The notes under the pieces: generated by a model
The model's database searches: none
What the model was told of the DNA's origin: nothing
The model's input: only the letters and a program-made list of their open reading frames with translations
Source: Podochytrium sp. JEL0797
Taxonomy: Eukaryota > Chytridiomycota > Chytridiomycetes > Chytridiales > Chytriomycetaceae
Direction: 5' to 3'
NCBI GenBank assembly: GCA_027596195.1
Contig: JADGJG010000045.1
Location: 1-61,567, forward strand
Length of the DNA stretch: 61,567 nt
Translations under genes and position numbers: made by a program
Shown here: positions 9,938-20,477 of the stretch, in pieces
How the letters are laid out: each line of letters begins with the position of its first letter
Position numbering within the stretch: position 1 is the stretch's first letter

Positions 9938-10020
9938 ATGAGACCCAACCCCAAACCGGGATTCGAACGCAGTGCCTCATCGGTGAGAAGGTGGGCATCT
10001 AACCGGTCTGCTAGGAGGGA
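9938..10020 (-). other. degenerate tRNA-like sequence
   Basis: The minus strand contains GACCGGTTAGATGCC, resembling a D arm (box A-like), and GCGTTCGAATCCCGG, resembling a T arm (box B GGTTCGAATCC-like), with CACCTTCTCACC between. The implied anticodon would be CTC (Glu). The anticodon stem and acceptor stem do not pair well, so this is at best a decayed tRNA or tRNA-derived promoter within the transposon's left flank. Confidence 0.3.
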
Positions 10021-10224
10021 ACATATTTATTTTTATAAATGCGATAGGTAGTGGTGGATTAGTAGATTTTTATTTGAACATTTGTCATCGCTGTGGAGGG
10101 TTCGAAATCGGATTTGAGTGTTGGGTTTGGAAATTTTCAAACAAAAAGCCGCATTCTTCATTGAATTTTGAAGTTCAAAAAAAAATTATTAGTGAATTAT
10201 GATTTCCAAGAGTCAAACTCAAAT

Positions 10225-12966
10225 TTATTCAAGCAACGCTTGTTCAATTATTCCCAAAAATAAGTCATACTCCATCGTATGATGTTCCTCCAGCCGAAAT
10301 GGGTTGAGAATATAAGCATTTCGTGTGTCATGACAGATAATCCCATCACTCCCACTCCTCCATGTACAGTATACATGGCTGGCCCAACAATCATGGAACA
10401 TATCGGCCTGCCCATTCACTTTCTCAAGTGGAACCTCTTCAACAGCACCGGAAATAGAGAATCTGGGAGCTCCAAACACATTGAACCCTCCAATTGGAAC
10501 AGCCCGATTGAGCGTCACTCTCGCATTCTCCAATCCCCGAATCAACCCAATCTTGCGGAAATCGTCGAAGAATACCCACTGGCCAATCTTGCGTCTTTTG
10601 TTTGGTGGTGATGGAGGGTCGAGTTTCAAGGCCTTCCGGATTCTCGGATCTTCAGCCAGCCGAGAAACACCGACCCCAGGTGTTTGACCTCCACACAACA
10701 TTTGCGCAATTCCTTCCACAGTCGAAAAATACTCCGCTGTGTCACGAGAGCTGTTGTGACGATTGGAGTTGACAAGTGCATGGCGAACGTCTCCATTCAT
10801 GTGTTCCGGAATCTCGACTGCAAAGTTGGAGAGTGGACCGCGGTAGTCGAATTCCTCCCCAGCATGCGCCAGAAGGTGTAGTTTTTGAATGTTGGCCTTG
10901 TGTGGGAGGTGTCGGGCGAAGAGTGTTTGAACAGCGAAAGCAGCACGTTCAATGAGATGCCTCTGGTCCACGCGAGATACATAGTGAGTGTCATAGCACA
11001 CTTTGTTGAGAGCAGCAAAAGCGATCCAAAGCCAGCGCTTGCGCCAATCGAACCAAGGATAGAGGTATGGTGCGATTTGGGAGATGGCTTTGAAGTCCTT
11101 CCCAATCATGCTCCCCACATTACACATGAACATGACCGGAGTCACAGAGTGAGGCCCTTGGTAAAGAGACTGAAGCTTGAAAAGAGCGCCAACAGATGAC
11201 TGGAGTTGTCTCGAAGCGGCATTGGGTTTCTTCTTGTTGTAGATCATTTTCGACTCCTCCGCCGCATATCGCACTGCACCCAAGCTAACAGAATGTAGGA
11301 GGTCGAATGGGGTCTTCTTGTGAGGGTCAAGGAGGTGGAGATAAGGATTTTGAATCCCGTTGATAGGAATCGAAACTCCGGTGGCCTCACGCAACCGTTC
11401 TTTGGCAGCATTAGAGTCGGCAGCAGCCATGCTTTGATGTACTAGAAGAGTAGACGAGAGAGTACGAGAAAGCTGGGCTGTCAAATCTCCTTTCCGAGCA
11501 AAACAGAAGCGGCAGTATAAATTCGCTGCGGCACCAGCATGGCTGCAGATTTGATCACCGCGGGCATTGTCGACGAGGATGGCGTAAACGCCTGAAATGA
11601 CAAGAATCGTAGCTCCTGTGGATGAGTCCAGCATCTCACAACCGAGAGACAATTCGGAATCTGTCGAACACATTTGTCAAAAACTGTCTTAGCCAAATAC
11701 TTTCCAATTACCTGGGGCAAAGTCTTGCAGCACTGCTTCAGCTACAAGTGACCATTCAGCTGAACTTGTGGCTAGAAAGCTGATGAAGGAGGAGCGGAAC
11801 TTGGATGGAAGGGCAGCAAACATTGCAAACATGTTTTCAATCTTGTTGGGGCGTAATGATTTATTTCCAGAAGCCCCGTCACTTGTCAAAATCGTGGGAA
11901 AGTTGAGGACTTCCTTGCCGTCCGCTAAAAAACGGCAATTAGTAATCACAGTGAAAACTCGAGCTCACACACCTCGAAGTGATAGAGGTCCGTTAAATAC
12001 ACGTGGTAATGGTCCACCCATAGGAGCAAAGCGTTGTTCTCCTCCAACAACGACTTCAACAGTCTGATTGTCCGGAAATCCGACCACAACAGCACCAGCG
12101 TCACCCAGAGTATCCCTGTAAAAATCGAACGTCAGTCGGGATAATATGCAGGGACTTTCTCACCCTTTATAAAGCCGTGTGTGCCCCCAATCTCCCCACA
12201 AGCAAGGATACTCAATGGCAAAAGATTTGGATTCGAAAAATTCCTTCGGAGTATCGCGTGTTTGCGGAGCTCTGCGTACTTCAGCAGCCAGTGTGGGATT
12301 TGCAAAGATTTCCTTGATGATTGAAGCTAGGGGCCTCACATAGATTGGAACACCAGTTGTTGTTTCCCTCCTCTCCGGGCGGATGCCACCGAATTGGTTG
12401 CGTAACTTTTTGATACATCTCAGACTTGGGACCAGAATATCGAACATGGCAAAGATGACCCAGAGAAGTTCCATGTGGTGGATACTGATGCGTCTTTTGG
12501 TTCCAAACAAGAGAATGAAGAGGACCGCGCCGTGTTCAGATTCGAAGAGACCATACTCGTTCTCGATTTCATCTTCACCTAGCTCTGATTCTTCGTCACT
12601 CGACTCTTCGCCCGTACTGCTTTCGTAGTCACTCGAACCTGCTTCGCTTCGGCACTCCTCCTCGTTCACGTCGTTCGAGTCTGAATCATGGCGAGTGAAG
12701 GGAAATAGATCTCCGTCTATCGAAGGCGAGTATATCGAAGGCGAGGTTGCTGGAGGCGGTGGCGGCGGCGGGGATCGGAATGGTATTTCCAAATTCGACT
12801 CGTTCGACTGCAGCGATCCAGGCGAGGAGTCACGCCAATCAGATTGGAGTTCAATGGGTGGATTGCGATCGGCATTGCGAACATGGGAATGGTTGAGCAA
12901 ACTTTGCCAGCGCCCGAACGTTTTGCCGCAGATAGGGCATATCCAGGGATCCTTCGCAAAATTCAT
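10225..12966 (-). CDS. zinc-finger transposase-like protein of a fungal DNA transposon
   Basis: Four exons on the minus strand give roughly 830 residues. Exon 1 begins at the ATG at 12966 with a single C2H2 finger (WICPICGKTFGRWQSLLNHSH), followed by a Ser/Pro/Glu-rich linker. The next exons carry PIYVRPLASIIKEIF, then DGASGNKSLRPNKIENMF and the block DNARGDQICSHAGAAANLYCRFC. N-terminal C2H2 finger, (D)xSGN(K/R)S and DNxxxxxxCSHxGxxxNxxCRxC are the arrangement I know from fungal transposase-like proteins related to the Plavaka/tnp2 (CACTA) and similar groups. The exact superfamily is inference. Introns lie near 12120-12170, 11940-11975 and 11665-11715, all GT-AG, with frames joining cleanly. 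It diverges from the gene at 13351. Its catalytic residues cannot be assigned by eye. Confidence 0.75.
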
Positions 12967-13350
12967 TTTTTTTGTTTATTTATTTTTTGGTGTCAGTTAC
13001 TTCGGATGTAGTAAAGACAGCAATCATGTTTGCGATTTGGTTCCATCATTTAGTCGGATTACAAGGTGTAGTATCCCTGATTAAGGTGACGGGATTTTGA
13101 TAAATGGGTTTGTTTGCCGGTTAATTTTAAAAGAAGCACCAATCTTACCGCCATCAGCTGGGTATTCGAGAGAGGGGGTTGTGAGGTCATTTCTCAATAG
13201 AAAATAGATGCGGAAGTTTGAGTTTCGCCGGATGATAAATTCGAATGCAATGAAAATGTTATTCGTTTTGACTCACGCGGGTCGCAAATTAAATCACGTA
13301 TAAAGAAGCACGGCTCGCCCTTTTGTTTCGTTTCCAAAAAACAAAGTACT

Positions 13351-14817
13351 ATGAGCTCAAGCTATTCTCAACAAGGCAGTTCTTCATACCAGAACACGGC
13401 ATTCGCTGGGGGCATTTCCTACTCCCAGTCGCTTGCACAGTGCTCCCAAGACTCCCTCAGCTTCTTGGACAGGTATATTTGATTGCTACTACGCCCTTAA
13501 TTTGATTCTCACCCTTCCCTTTCCTCTTTTTTAGTCAATCATCGTCGCGTCCCGTTCCCTGGGCCACCGAAAATGTCGACCCCACTTTCATGGCCAGCTC
13601 CACCCCGTTGCGCGACGGGTTTCACACGCAGGAGTGCCGTCCCCGCGATTCCCTTGCCCGCTTGGACAGGTATGATTGTTGCAAACCCCCATATCAAATT
13701 CTTACTTTCCCTTTTCCCCTCTTTCTTAGTCAACAGATATCGTCTCTTTCCCTTCCCTGGGCCAGCCTTCCAGGCGCCGACTCCTCAAACCCGATCATGC
13801 TGTCCCAGCAGCACTCGCAAAAGCGCACTGTCGATGAATCCCACGTAGTCGACTCCCTCCGCGATTCGCCATCACGTCGCCGTCCCGAGTCGGCCAGCAA
13901 CAATGTCCCAATGGATTCAAGCCAACCCGACGCTTCGCTACTCCCGATTCACAACAGTTTCCCTCAAGAGTTCGACCCCAGACGTGCTCGCATGCAGGAG
14001 GAACCTCGTGCAGAAGCTCGGCAACCCGCCAAGTGAGTCATTTTAGTTTTCCTGATAGGAAGAAGGGATTCATCTCTATCAGCGTCGTCGATGACAACCA
14101 TATCCTCCTTACAACTCTCAACGCGAAATTCGACACATTTGTTCATCGCTTCGAGAACTCTGGCCTTTCGGAGGGCGGCAACCGTGCCACCGAGGTTGCG
14201 GTACTCGATTCTGAGCAAATGCACAATATGGATCAGTACTTGGCTGTTGACCGTGAGAGCATAAAGGTGAATTATTTTCTTTTTTCATTTTCCCTTCTGT
14301 TTTTTCAGTCTTTCATTTCCCCAAATCCCACCCAGAATCATCTTGCCGAGCCATTCAAGACGGAGGCGCTTGCCCTTATCCCCGGCTCAGACGCACACCG
14401 CACATTCTGTAGAAACATGAGCCGTCTCCACACCCAACACTTGGACAAAGTCGTGCGCAAGATTCACGGAAACTATTCGCCAGGCGAACATGGCCGCCTC
14501 CAACAATATCTACGCTTGCCAGATTTTGCCGACTACCTCTTCGGGTCGCATACCCCTACCGCTCGCAAGCGCGCGGCTCTTATGCGCAAGGCACGCATGG
14601 ACGGTGATACGACGATCTTGGGGCACAAGGGCTATTGGAAACGTCTGAACCTCTTGCTCCGCGAGTTGGCTTCGATGGATCACGCATCCCGTACGAGGTA
14701 TTTCATCCTATTTATCTTCATTCTCATCTCAAACCAACAATATGTAGATACTACGAGGTGCTGGTCGCTCATGATATCGACACCTATCGTGGCGTGAATC
14801 CCCTGTTCAACGAGTGA
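13351..14817 (+). CDS. transposon-associated protein, unknown, Ser/Pro-rich
   Basis: Unrecognised. The ATG at 13351 opens MSSSYSQQGSSSYQNTAF. Three short exons make a Ser/Gln-rich N-terminal half. Exons 1 and 2 end almost alike (DSLSFLD and DSLARLD), both split in the next Ser codon, and their introns (13473-13534 and about 13670-13730) are also similar. The C-terminal half (about 14060-14815) is compact and charged: ISISVVDDNHILLTTLNAKFD, AHRTFCRNMSRLHTQHLDKV, SPGEHGRLQQYLRLPDFADYL and GHKGYWKRLNLLLRELASMD, ending RGVNPLFNE at the TGA at 14815-14817. One junction requires removal of only 26 nt (14033-14058). Divergent pairing with the transposase-like gene suggests an element-encoded accessory or DNA-binding protein. 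This role is inference. Confidence 0.6.
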
Positions 14818-16788
14818 TTTTGTATCTTTTTTTTGAAAGTTCAAAGGAATAAAGCGCAGTATTATTTTTAAATAATTATTATTTATTTATTCCAAATTAA
14901 AAATAAATACGTCCCCGCATTCCCTCGATTTAAGCCTCGTTTTTTATAGTTTTAAAATAATTTTAAATTCAATGAGTGAGTGGCTTGACGATTATATACA
15001 ATTCGATCAATTCACACTCGATCTTGTTTTATCAAACACCCGATAAGAATTCTATAAGGCGAAAACACGATAAAATTCTGATCTCGAAAGTCTTGCGGTG
15101 AGTCAGAACTGAGTCATATGTTCTTGAGTCATCTTGCGAAAATCAACGCCAGCCGCCATGTGACGACCACATTTGTATTTCTTACTAAATCATGAGACAT
15201 TGTTTTTTCTCCACCTGTTTTCTACCTCTGTCAACAACCCTATATACCACAAATCGTGCAACTGCAGCAACTCCATTCTCAACCTCGCTCGTCCACCCCA
15301 TCCATTGCGGTATCTCAATTCTCATGTGCGTGCAAGGACAGAAAATGCGACGTCACTGCCGCGATCTATCGTGCCTATTTTTTTTCAACTTTTATGTATG
15401 AGCTCGCTGCACCCGTGGTCCAACTTTTCCGCTTCACTCTTCCCGCCCCTTCGCATTCGTGTCCGTGGTTTCGCCATTGTCCACGAGTGCAGTAGCACGT
15501 TGGGTGGCTGGGCGAGGTCAGTAGTGAACTGTGGTGAGGGTTGAAGTACAAACGAATCGAAGTTGTCGCAACATACGCCCTGTCCGAATTGGCGCGGTGG
15601 GGCTCTGCACTCGAATTGGTGAAGTGTTTGGTTTCGCTGCGTCGGGAGCACAGTTCCCATTTCCACAGCGTCGAGTTGTGGGAGCGAGTGTTTGTAGTTA
15701 TGGGATGAAATGGTTGCTTATTGCTCTCGCGACTCTTCTCCTTTTATAGAAAATAAGAAACATGTTCAACTGCGTTTCAATTCCTGGCTTGATGCATCAT
15801 CATCCATTTCACTACATAACCCTCCCTTGTGGTTATCCATTCGCTTCCAAATCATCCCAGGCAGTCCCTGCCAGCTTCCTATAGTCGTACCTATTGTAAC
15901 CGACGCTTTGGACGCTCCTGGACTCCGCGAGGTCGGAGGTACACGGAGTTGTTACGCTGCTATTTAAGTGGCACAGGGTTCGACCCCTTGGTCGATTGGA
16001 ACGATGGTTTCTCGGTGAGTCAGTCATGGTATATAACACTCTATTTCAAGTTCGACCGTTTCACATTCAGTCAAATCGCTTGGATTTTCACTGCAGTTTA
16101 CAACATGAGTGTGGCCTCTGATATTCAATCTTCGTCCACCAATTTGTCGCGTTATCTTGCGATGATTTGCGTGTCATTCTGCGTGAGTGGTGCAGCAATC
16201 TCTTGACCTCTAATATTGGGGTGGAGATGCGGCGCGCACGTGTCACTTAGAATGTGTAAACTAACAGCGAGGCTCCATTACATCTCTCTTTTCTTCTCGT
16301 TATCACCAATTTCTCAATTTTATGTCGTGGGGTGGAAAAAAGGGGGGCACTTTATTTTTGAGTGGTGAGACTTAATTTTATCGGGGTCACCTTTATTGCA
16401 TTACATCTCTCCTTTTGTTGTTAGTAAGAAAGCCTCGGCTATTTTCGCGCTCGGCCACAGCAGTGGCTGGCTGCGTCTCGAGTGTTTTGCCAAGACAATG
16501 GTAGTTTATGCTACCACAGCGTCGTTGAATATCCGAACTATCAACTGATCCATTTGGCCCAGATCCATACGGCTTCGTGTTGAGGTACTGCATCGGCAAA
16601 AATCCTTGCCCCATCCCCCGAAGCAAGCGAGCCATATTTGTAAAGATTTTGTAGCAGCCACAGCCCCTGTTGGACTGGCTCGATTCACGCGTCCCATTGC
16701 ATCAAAAGTCCTGATGCATGACAAGAGTGTGTGCGCAAAAATATTAAATTTCAAATCGCATACACTGAATCGAATTTAAAAAACAAAA
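14818..16788. other. gene-poor region with TGAGTCA cluster
   Basis: 14818-15076 is AT-rich (TTATTATTTATTTATT-like) and probably the right end of the transposon. Three TGAGTCA motifs lie within 33 bp (15099-15105, 15110-15116, 15125-15131) and another at 16015-16021. Open frames between 15173 and 16754 are short, overlap on both strands and show no recognisable domain. A minus-strand frame at 16393-16635 (QGFLPMQYLNTKPYGSGPNG) looks protein-like but I cannot assign it. Confidence 0.5.
15099..15131. promoter_or_regulatory. triple TGAGTCA (bZIP/Gcn4-like) cluster
   Basis: Exact TGAGTCA at 15099-15105, 15110-15116 and 15125-15131. The palindromic TGA(C/G)TCA core is the classical AP-1/Gcn4 bZIP site. 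Same motif occurs upstream of the acetate-transporter copies. Regulatory role is inferred. Confidence 0.4.
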
Positions 16789-17613
16789 TCAGTATCCCAA
16801 TCCGCTCTCCAATGGCTCCTCTGCCTTCTTCGCCTCACCAGCCTTCTGCACATTCACCGGAAACATGGGCACATCGACTATCCCTTCCCACAACCCATGC
16901 GCTGCGGTCCACCACGCCAAAAACGCGGTCGTGAATCCAAAGAATCCGCTGACTCTCATCATGCTGTTCGAATGTTCGGGGCTAATATGGTACGAGAGCC
17001 CCGCGATCGCTTGGATACCGTACGTCATGAGAACTTGGATACCGTATGTCATGAGAAGCGAGAAGCGGGGAAGCGACTAGTTAGCGAATTCGGTTCCTCA
17101 CGCACATGTTAAAAGCACTTACCAAAAGTGAAAAAGGTCCAACCCAAGTTAAAGAATCCAAGGGCAGCTTGTAACTCGTTTGGGTCTGAGTAAGACGCCA
17201 TAATCCCCGTTTCGGGTGCCAGAATATACCCCTGTTGGTTGTTCCCAAGCAGAGGTCAATACTTATATTTCTCATGTCTAAAAAAACACGAAAAACAAAC
17301 AAACTCACCAATGAGACCCAAAAGGCACCATAAGAAGTGACAATTGTGGCATCACCGATATCCGTCGCAAACATCCACATGCCTGCCAACAACTGCGTCA
17401 TGCCGCCGTAAAAGAAGCACGTGGGTGTCAACACTGTGTTGTTCATAATTCCGCCGGCCTGAATGTTGTAGCATCCCGATACAAAGTTGCTGAGAGCCAA
17501 CGCGCAGCAACCTGAGGAGGGAGGTCAGAATTTGAAAGGGGGAATTGTAACTGCAGAGGGTAATACTTACTGAGAGGGCCAGCATCTCCGAGTCCAAACT
17601 TAGCGGGTTTCAT
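16789..17613 (-). pseudogene. GPR1/FUN34/YaaH acetate transporter, copy A (TM segment deleted)
   Basis: The family imports acetate/ammonium-linked monocarboxylates through six transmembrane helices. Exons on the minus strand: MKPAKFGLGDAGPLS (from 17613), then CCALALSNFVSGCYNIQAGG and YGGMTQLLAGMWMFATDIGD with TSYGAFWVSL, matching the family's YGG-QLLAGMWEFATGN and TSYGAFW signatures. The next exon is GYILAPETGIMASYSDPNEL and LQAALGFFNLGWTFFTF. The last exon starts at a doubled LMTYGIQ and ends ISPEHSNSMMRVSGFFGFTT ... PLESGLGY at 16789. The stretch VANLKTNYINIMMIF, still visible in copy B, is missing, so one helix is lost. No good acceptor keeps frame into the last exon. It is the only copy without the poly-T frameshift. 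Probably non-functional. Confidence 0.8.
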
Positions 17614-18137
17614 TTCTGCGTTCTGTGTGTGTTTTTGGTTGAAAAAGTGTTTGTTGGGGGGTGGAGGCGGGGGAAAAGTCGCTGTCTTTTTATTCGGCGT
17701 CACACGTGAGTCATATATAGTTGAGTCAGAATGAAATAGAAAAAGAGTTTCTGGTTCTGTCTCTGTGAGCATGGAATCCCGTCACAGTTTTTTTCTCGCG
17801 TTGCAAAACCTCTCTTTCCGCTTTGATTTGAGGAAGAGAGCTCCGATGCGCCCACCAACCGAGTACATAGAAATTCGAATGAATGAATAAGCAAGCGCAT
17901 AAATTCGATTTTCGGATTTGTTCATTCATTTAGGACTTTTTCAAATACCATCCCCTCACAAGTTGAGAAGGAAGGAAGGGTGCAGTTTCGTTTCTACGAA
18001 ATTTCCAATGCTCTCTCATCGTGGAGAAGCAGGGTTTCTTCTCCAATTCCCTCCACAATCTCTCCTATCCACTTTCCACTTCTTTAATTTTTATTACATT
18101 TCTATCTCATCCACTGAAAGGAAAAGACGAAGAATAA
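17614..18137. promoter_or_regulatory. promoter of acetate-transporter copy A and spacer
   Basis: Carries two TGAGTCA motifs at 17707-17713 and 17722-17728, about 95-115 bp upstream of copy A's ATG, flanking a TATATAG sequence. The rest, to the 3' end of copy B, has no supported gene. Confidence 0.45.
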
Positions 18138-19089
18138 TTAATATCCCAACCCGACCTCCAAAGCCTCATCTGGTCCCGCTGCCTTCCTCGCCGCTGCATC
18201 CTTCTCCACATTCACAGGAAACATAGGCACATCGATTGTTGGTACGCTCCGGGCTAATATGGTACGAGAGTCCCGCGATTGCTTGGATGCCGTACGTCAT
18301 GAGAAGGGAGAAGATCATGAGAATGTTGATGTAGTTGGTTTTGACTTGGATACCGTATGTCATGAGAAGCGGAAGATCATCATAATGTTGATGTAATTGG
18401 TTTTGAGGTTGGCCACGAGCATGACTGGGGTTTGCGGGTGGGAGGAAAATCGATCGGTTAGCTGATTCGGACACTTCACCAACCTATACCCCTGTTGGTT
18501 GTTCCCAAGCAGAGGTCAATACTTCATGTACGAGGCTTGAATCCCCGTAGTGGGCGCGAGAATATACCCCTAATTATTTCAGGAGAGATAAATACAGTGT
18601 TCTTCGCACATGTTAAAAGCACTTACCAAAAGTGAAAAAGGTCCAACCCAAGTTAAAGAATCCAAGGGCAGCTTGAAAAATTGTTCGGGTCCGAGTAAGC
18701 GGCTTGAATACCCGATGTGGGATTGAGAATATACCCCCTTATATTTCTCATGTCTAAAAAAACACGAAAAACAAACAAACTCACCAATGAGACCCAAAAT
18801 GCTCCATACGAAGTGACAATTGTGGCGTCGCCGATATCCGTCGCAAACATCCACATGCCTGCCAACAACTGTGTCATGCCGCCGTAAAAGAAGCACGTGG
18901 GTGTCAACACTGTGTTGTTCATAATTCCGCCGGCCTGAATGTTGTAGCATCCCGATACAAAGTTGCTGAGAGCCAACGCGCAGCAACCTGAGGAGGGAGG
19001 TCAGAATTTGAAAGGGGGAATTGTAACTGCAGAGGGTAATACTTACTGAGAGGGCCAGCATCTCCGAGTCCAAACTTAGCGGGTTTCAT
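18138..19089 (-). pseudogene. GPR1/FUN34/YaaH acetate transporter, copy B (multiply disrupted)
   Basis: Starts at the ATG at 19089 with MKPAKFGLGDAGPLS and shares the second exon with copy A almost base for base. The third exon reads GYILNPTSGIQAAYSDPNN and is then frameshifted by one extra T in the run near 18680. A second, partial copy of the third exon (GYILAPTTGIQASYM) lies at about 18485-18580. VMLVANLKTNYINIMMIF is preserved near 18400-18440 and joins in phase with an intact acceptor, showing what the ancestral gene had, but a one-base loss follows. A deletion removes the final helix between SPERTNN and the DVPMFPVN region. Multiple independent lesions make it a pseudogene. Confidence 0.85.
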
Positions 19090-19627
19090 TTCTGCGTTTT
19101 CGGTGAGGGGTCTTGATTAGTTATTGTTTTGAATAAGAAGAAAGTCGTAGCCTTTTTATACGCATTCATAGATGAGTCAGATGTATTTGTGTTTATTCTT
19201 TTCTTTTTTCCATTTCTAAAAATGCGCGCACTCGCCTCAGCAAGAAATTTTTAATTTATCATCCTGAAAGATTATTTCAAATCATTTCCAAATATTTTCA
19301 TTCTCACATTAGAAATAAAACGTGGGTATTCTGTTTACAGACGAGTGCAGGAGAGGTTAAAATTCTGTTTTAACTCTCCCTGTCCGTACCAGTTGCAGTG
19401 GCTCCTGCCGAGGCCGAGCAAAGCGCATCAGGGGGTTTTAAAGGGATGAATACGCGATGTTGCTTGCCTTTATCCTATCTTTTCAAAGATCTCTTCTCGT
19501 TTAGAAGAAGGATTTAATTTCTCTCCAAAAATGATGCATGATAATCCATCTCTGCTATTTTTAACTTACTGTTCGAATTGCTTGTTAAAAAATATTTATT
19601 ACAAAACTGAAGAGAAACGAAGAAGAA
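19090..19627. promoter_or_regulatory. promoter of copy B and spacer
   Basis: Contains CCTTTTTATACGCATTCATA and TGAGTCA at 19173-19179, about 85 bp upstream of the copy B ATG. This block is repeated upstream of copy C. The remainder, up to the 3' end of copy C, has no supported gene. Confidence 0.5.
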
Positions 19628-20477
19628 TTAATATCCCAACCCGACCTCCAAAGCCTCATCTGGTCCTGCTGCCGCCTTCTGCGCTGCATCCTTCTCCACA
19701 TTCACCGGAAACATGGGCACATCGATAATTCCTGCCCACAGCCCATGCGCAGCCGTCCACCAGGCCAACAACGCGGTCGTAAATCCAAAGAATCCACTGA
19801 CTCTCATCATGCTGTTGGTGCGTTCAGGGTCAATAGGTACGAGAGTCCCGCGATTGCTTGGATGCCGTACGTCATGAGAAGGGAGAAGATCATGAGAATG
19901 TTGATGTAGTTGGTTTTGACTTGGATACCGTATGTCATGAGAAGCGAGAAGCGGGGAAGCGACTAGTTAGCGAATTCGGTTCCTCACGCACATGTTAAAA
20001 GCACTTACCAAAAGTGAAAAAGGTCCAACCCAAGTTAAAGAATCCAAGGGCAGCTTGAAAAATTGTTCGGGTCCGAGTAAGCGGCTTGAATACCCGATGT
20101 GGGATTGAGAATATACCCCCTTATATTTCTCATGTCTAAAAAAACACGAAAAACAAACAAACTCACCAATGAGACCCAAAAGGCACCATAAGAAGTGACA
20201 ATTGTGGCATCACCGATATCCGTCGCAAACATCCACATGCCCGCCAACAATTGTGTCATGCCGCCGTAAAAGAAGCATGTGGGTGTCAACAGAGTATTGT
20301 TCATAATTCCACCGGCTTGAATGTTGTAGCATCCCGAGACAAAGTTGCTGAGAGCCAACGCGCAACAACCTGAAGAGGGTGGGATGGTCAGAATATGCAA
20401 CAAAAGACCAGTTCCACAAAGAGAGAGTACGTACTGAGAGGGCCTGCATCTCCGAGTCCAAACTTAGCGGGTTTCAT
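19628..20477 (-). pseudogene. GPR1/FUN34/YaaH acetate transporter, copy C (frameshifted)
   Basis: Starts at the ATG at 20477 (MKPAKFGLGDAGPLS). The second exon is CCALALSNFVSGCYNIQAGG to TSYGAFWVSL with a few substitutions relative to copies A and B. The third exon has the same extra T as copy B (AATTTTTC, near 20065), shifting frame inside YSDPNN. The last exon keeps VKTNYINILMIFSLLMTYGIQAIAGL and the full C terminus MMRVSGFFGFTTALLAWWTAAHG to EALEVGLGY, but loses one base in the SYHISPE codons near 19835. The first intron is longer than in A and B. Same-position lesion in B and C indicates that they duplicated, or exchanged sequence, after the mutation. Confidence 0.85.

Larger units (their letters stand above)
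9847..15076. mobile_element. probable DNA transposon with two divergent genes
   Basis: Proposed limits are the palindrome at 9847-9902 and the inverted ATTTTATCG-GTTTT match at 15062-15076. Between them lie a zinc-finger transposase-like gene (minus) and an unknown multi-exon gene (plus), divergently transcribed from 12967-13350. Flanks are AT-rich. The termini are inferred: I could not define a target-site duplication, and a CACTA-type end is not obvious. Both genes appear to have open spliced frames, so the element may be recent. Confidence 0.55.

Noticed and set aside
16393..16754. Overlapping minus-strand frames of ~80 codons
   Set aside because: Protein-like in places but no family, no supporting exon structure, and two frames compete.
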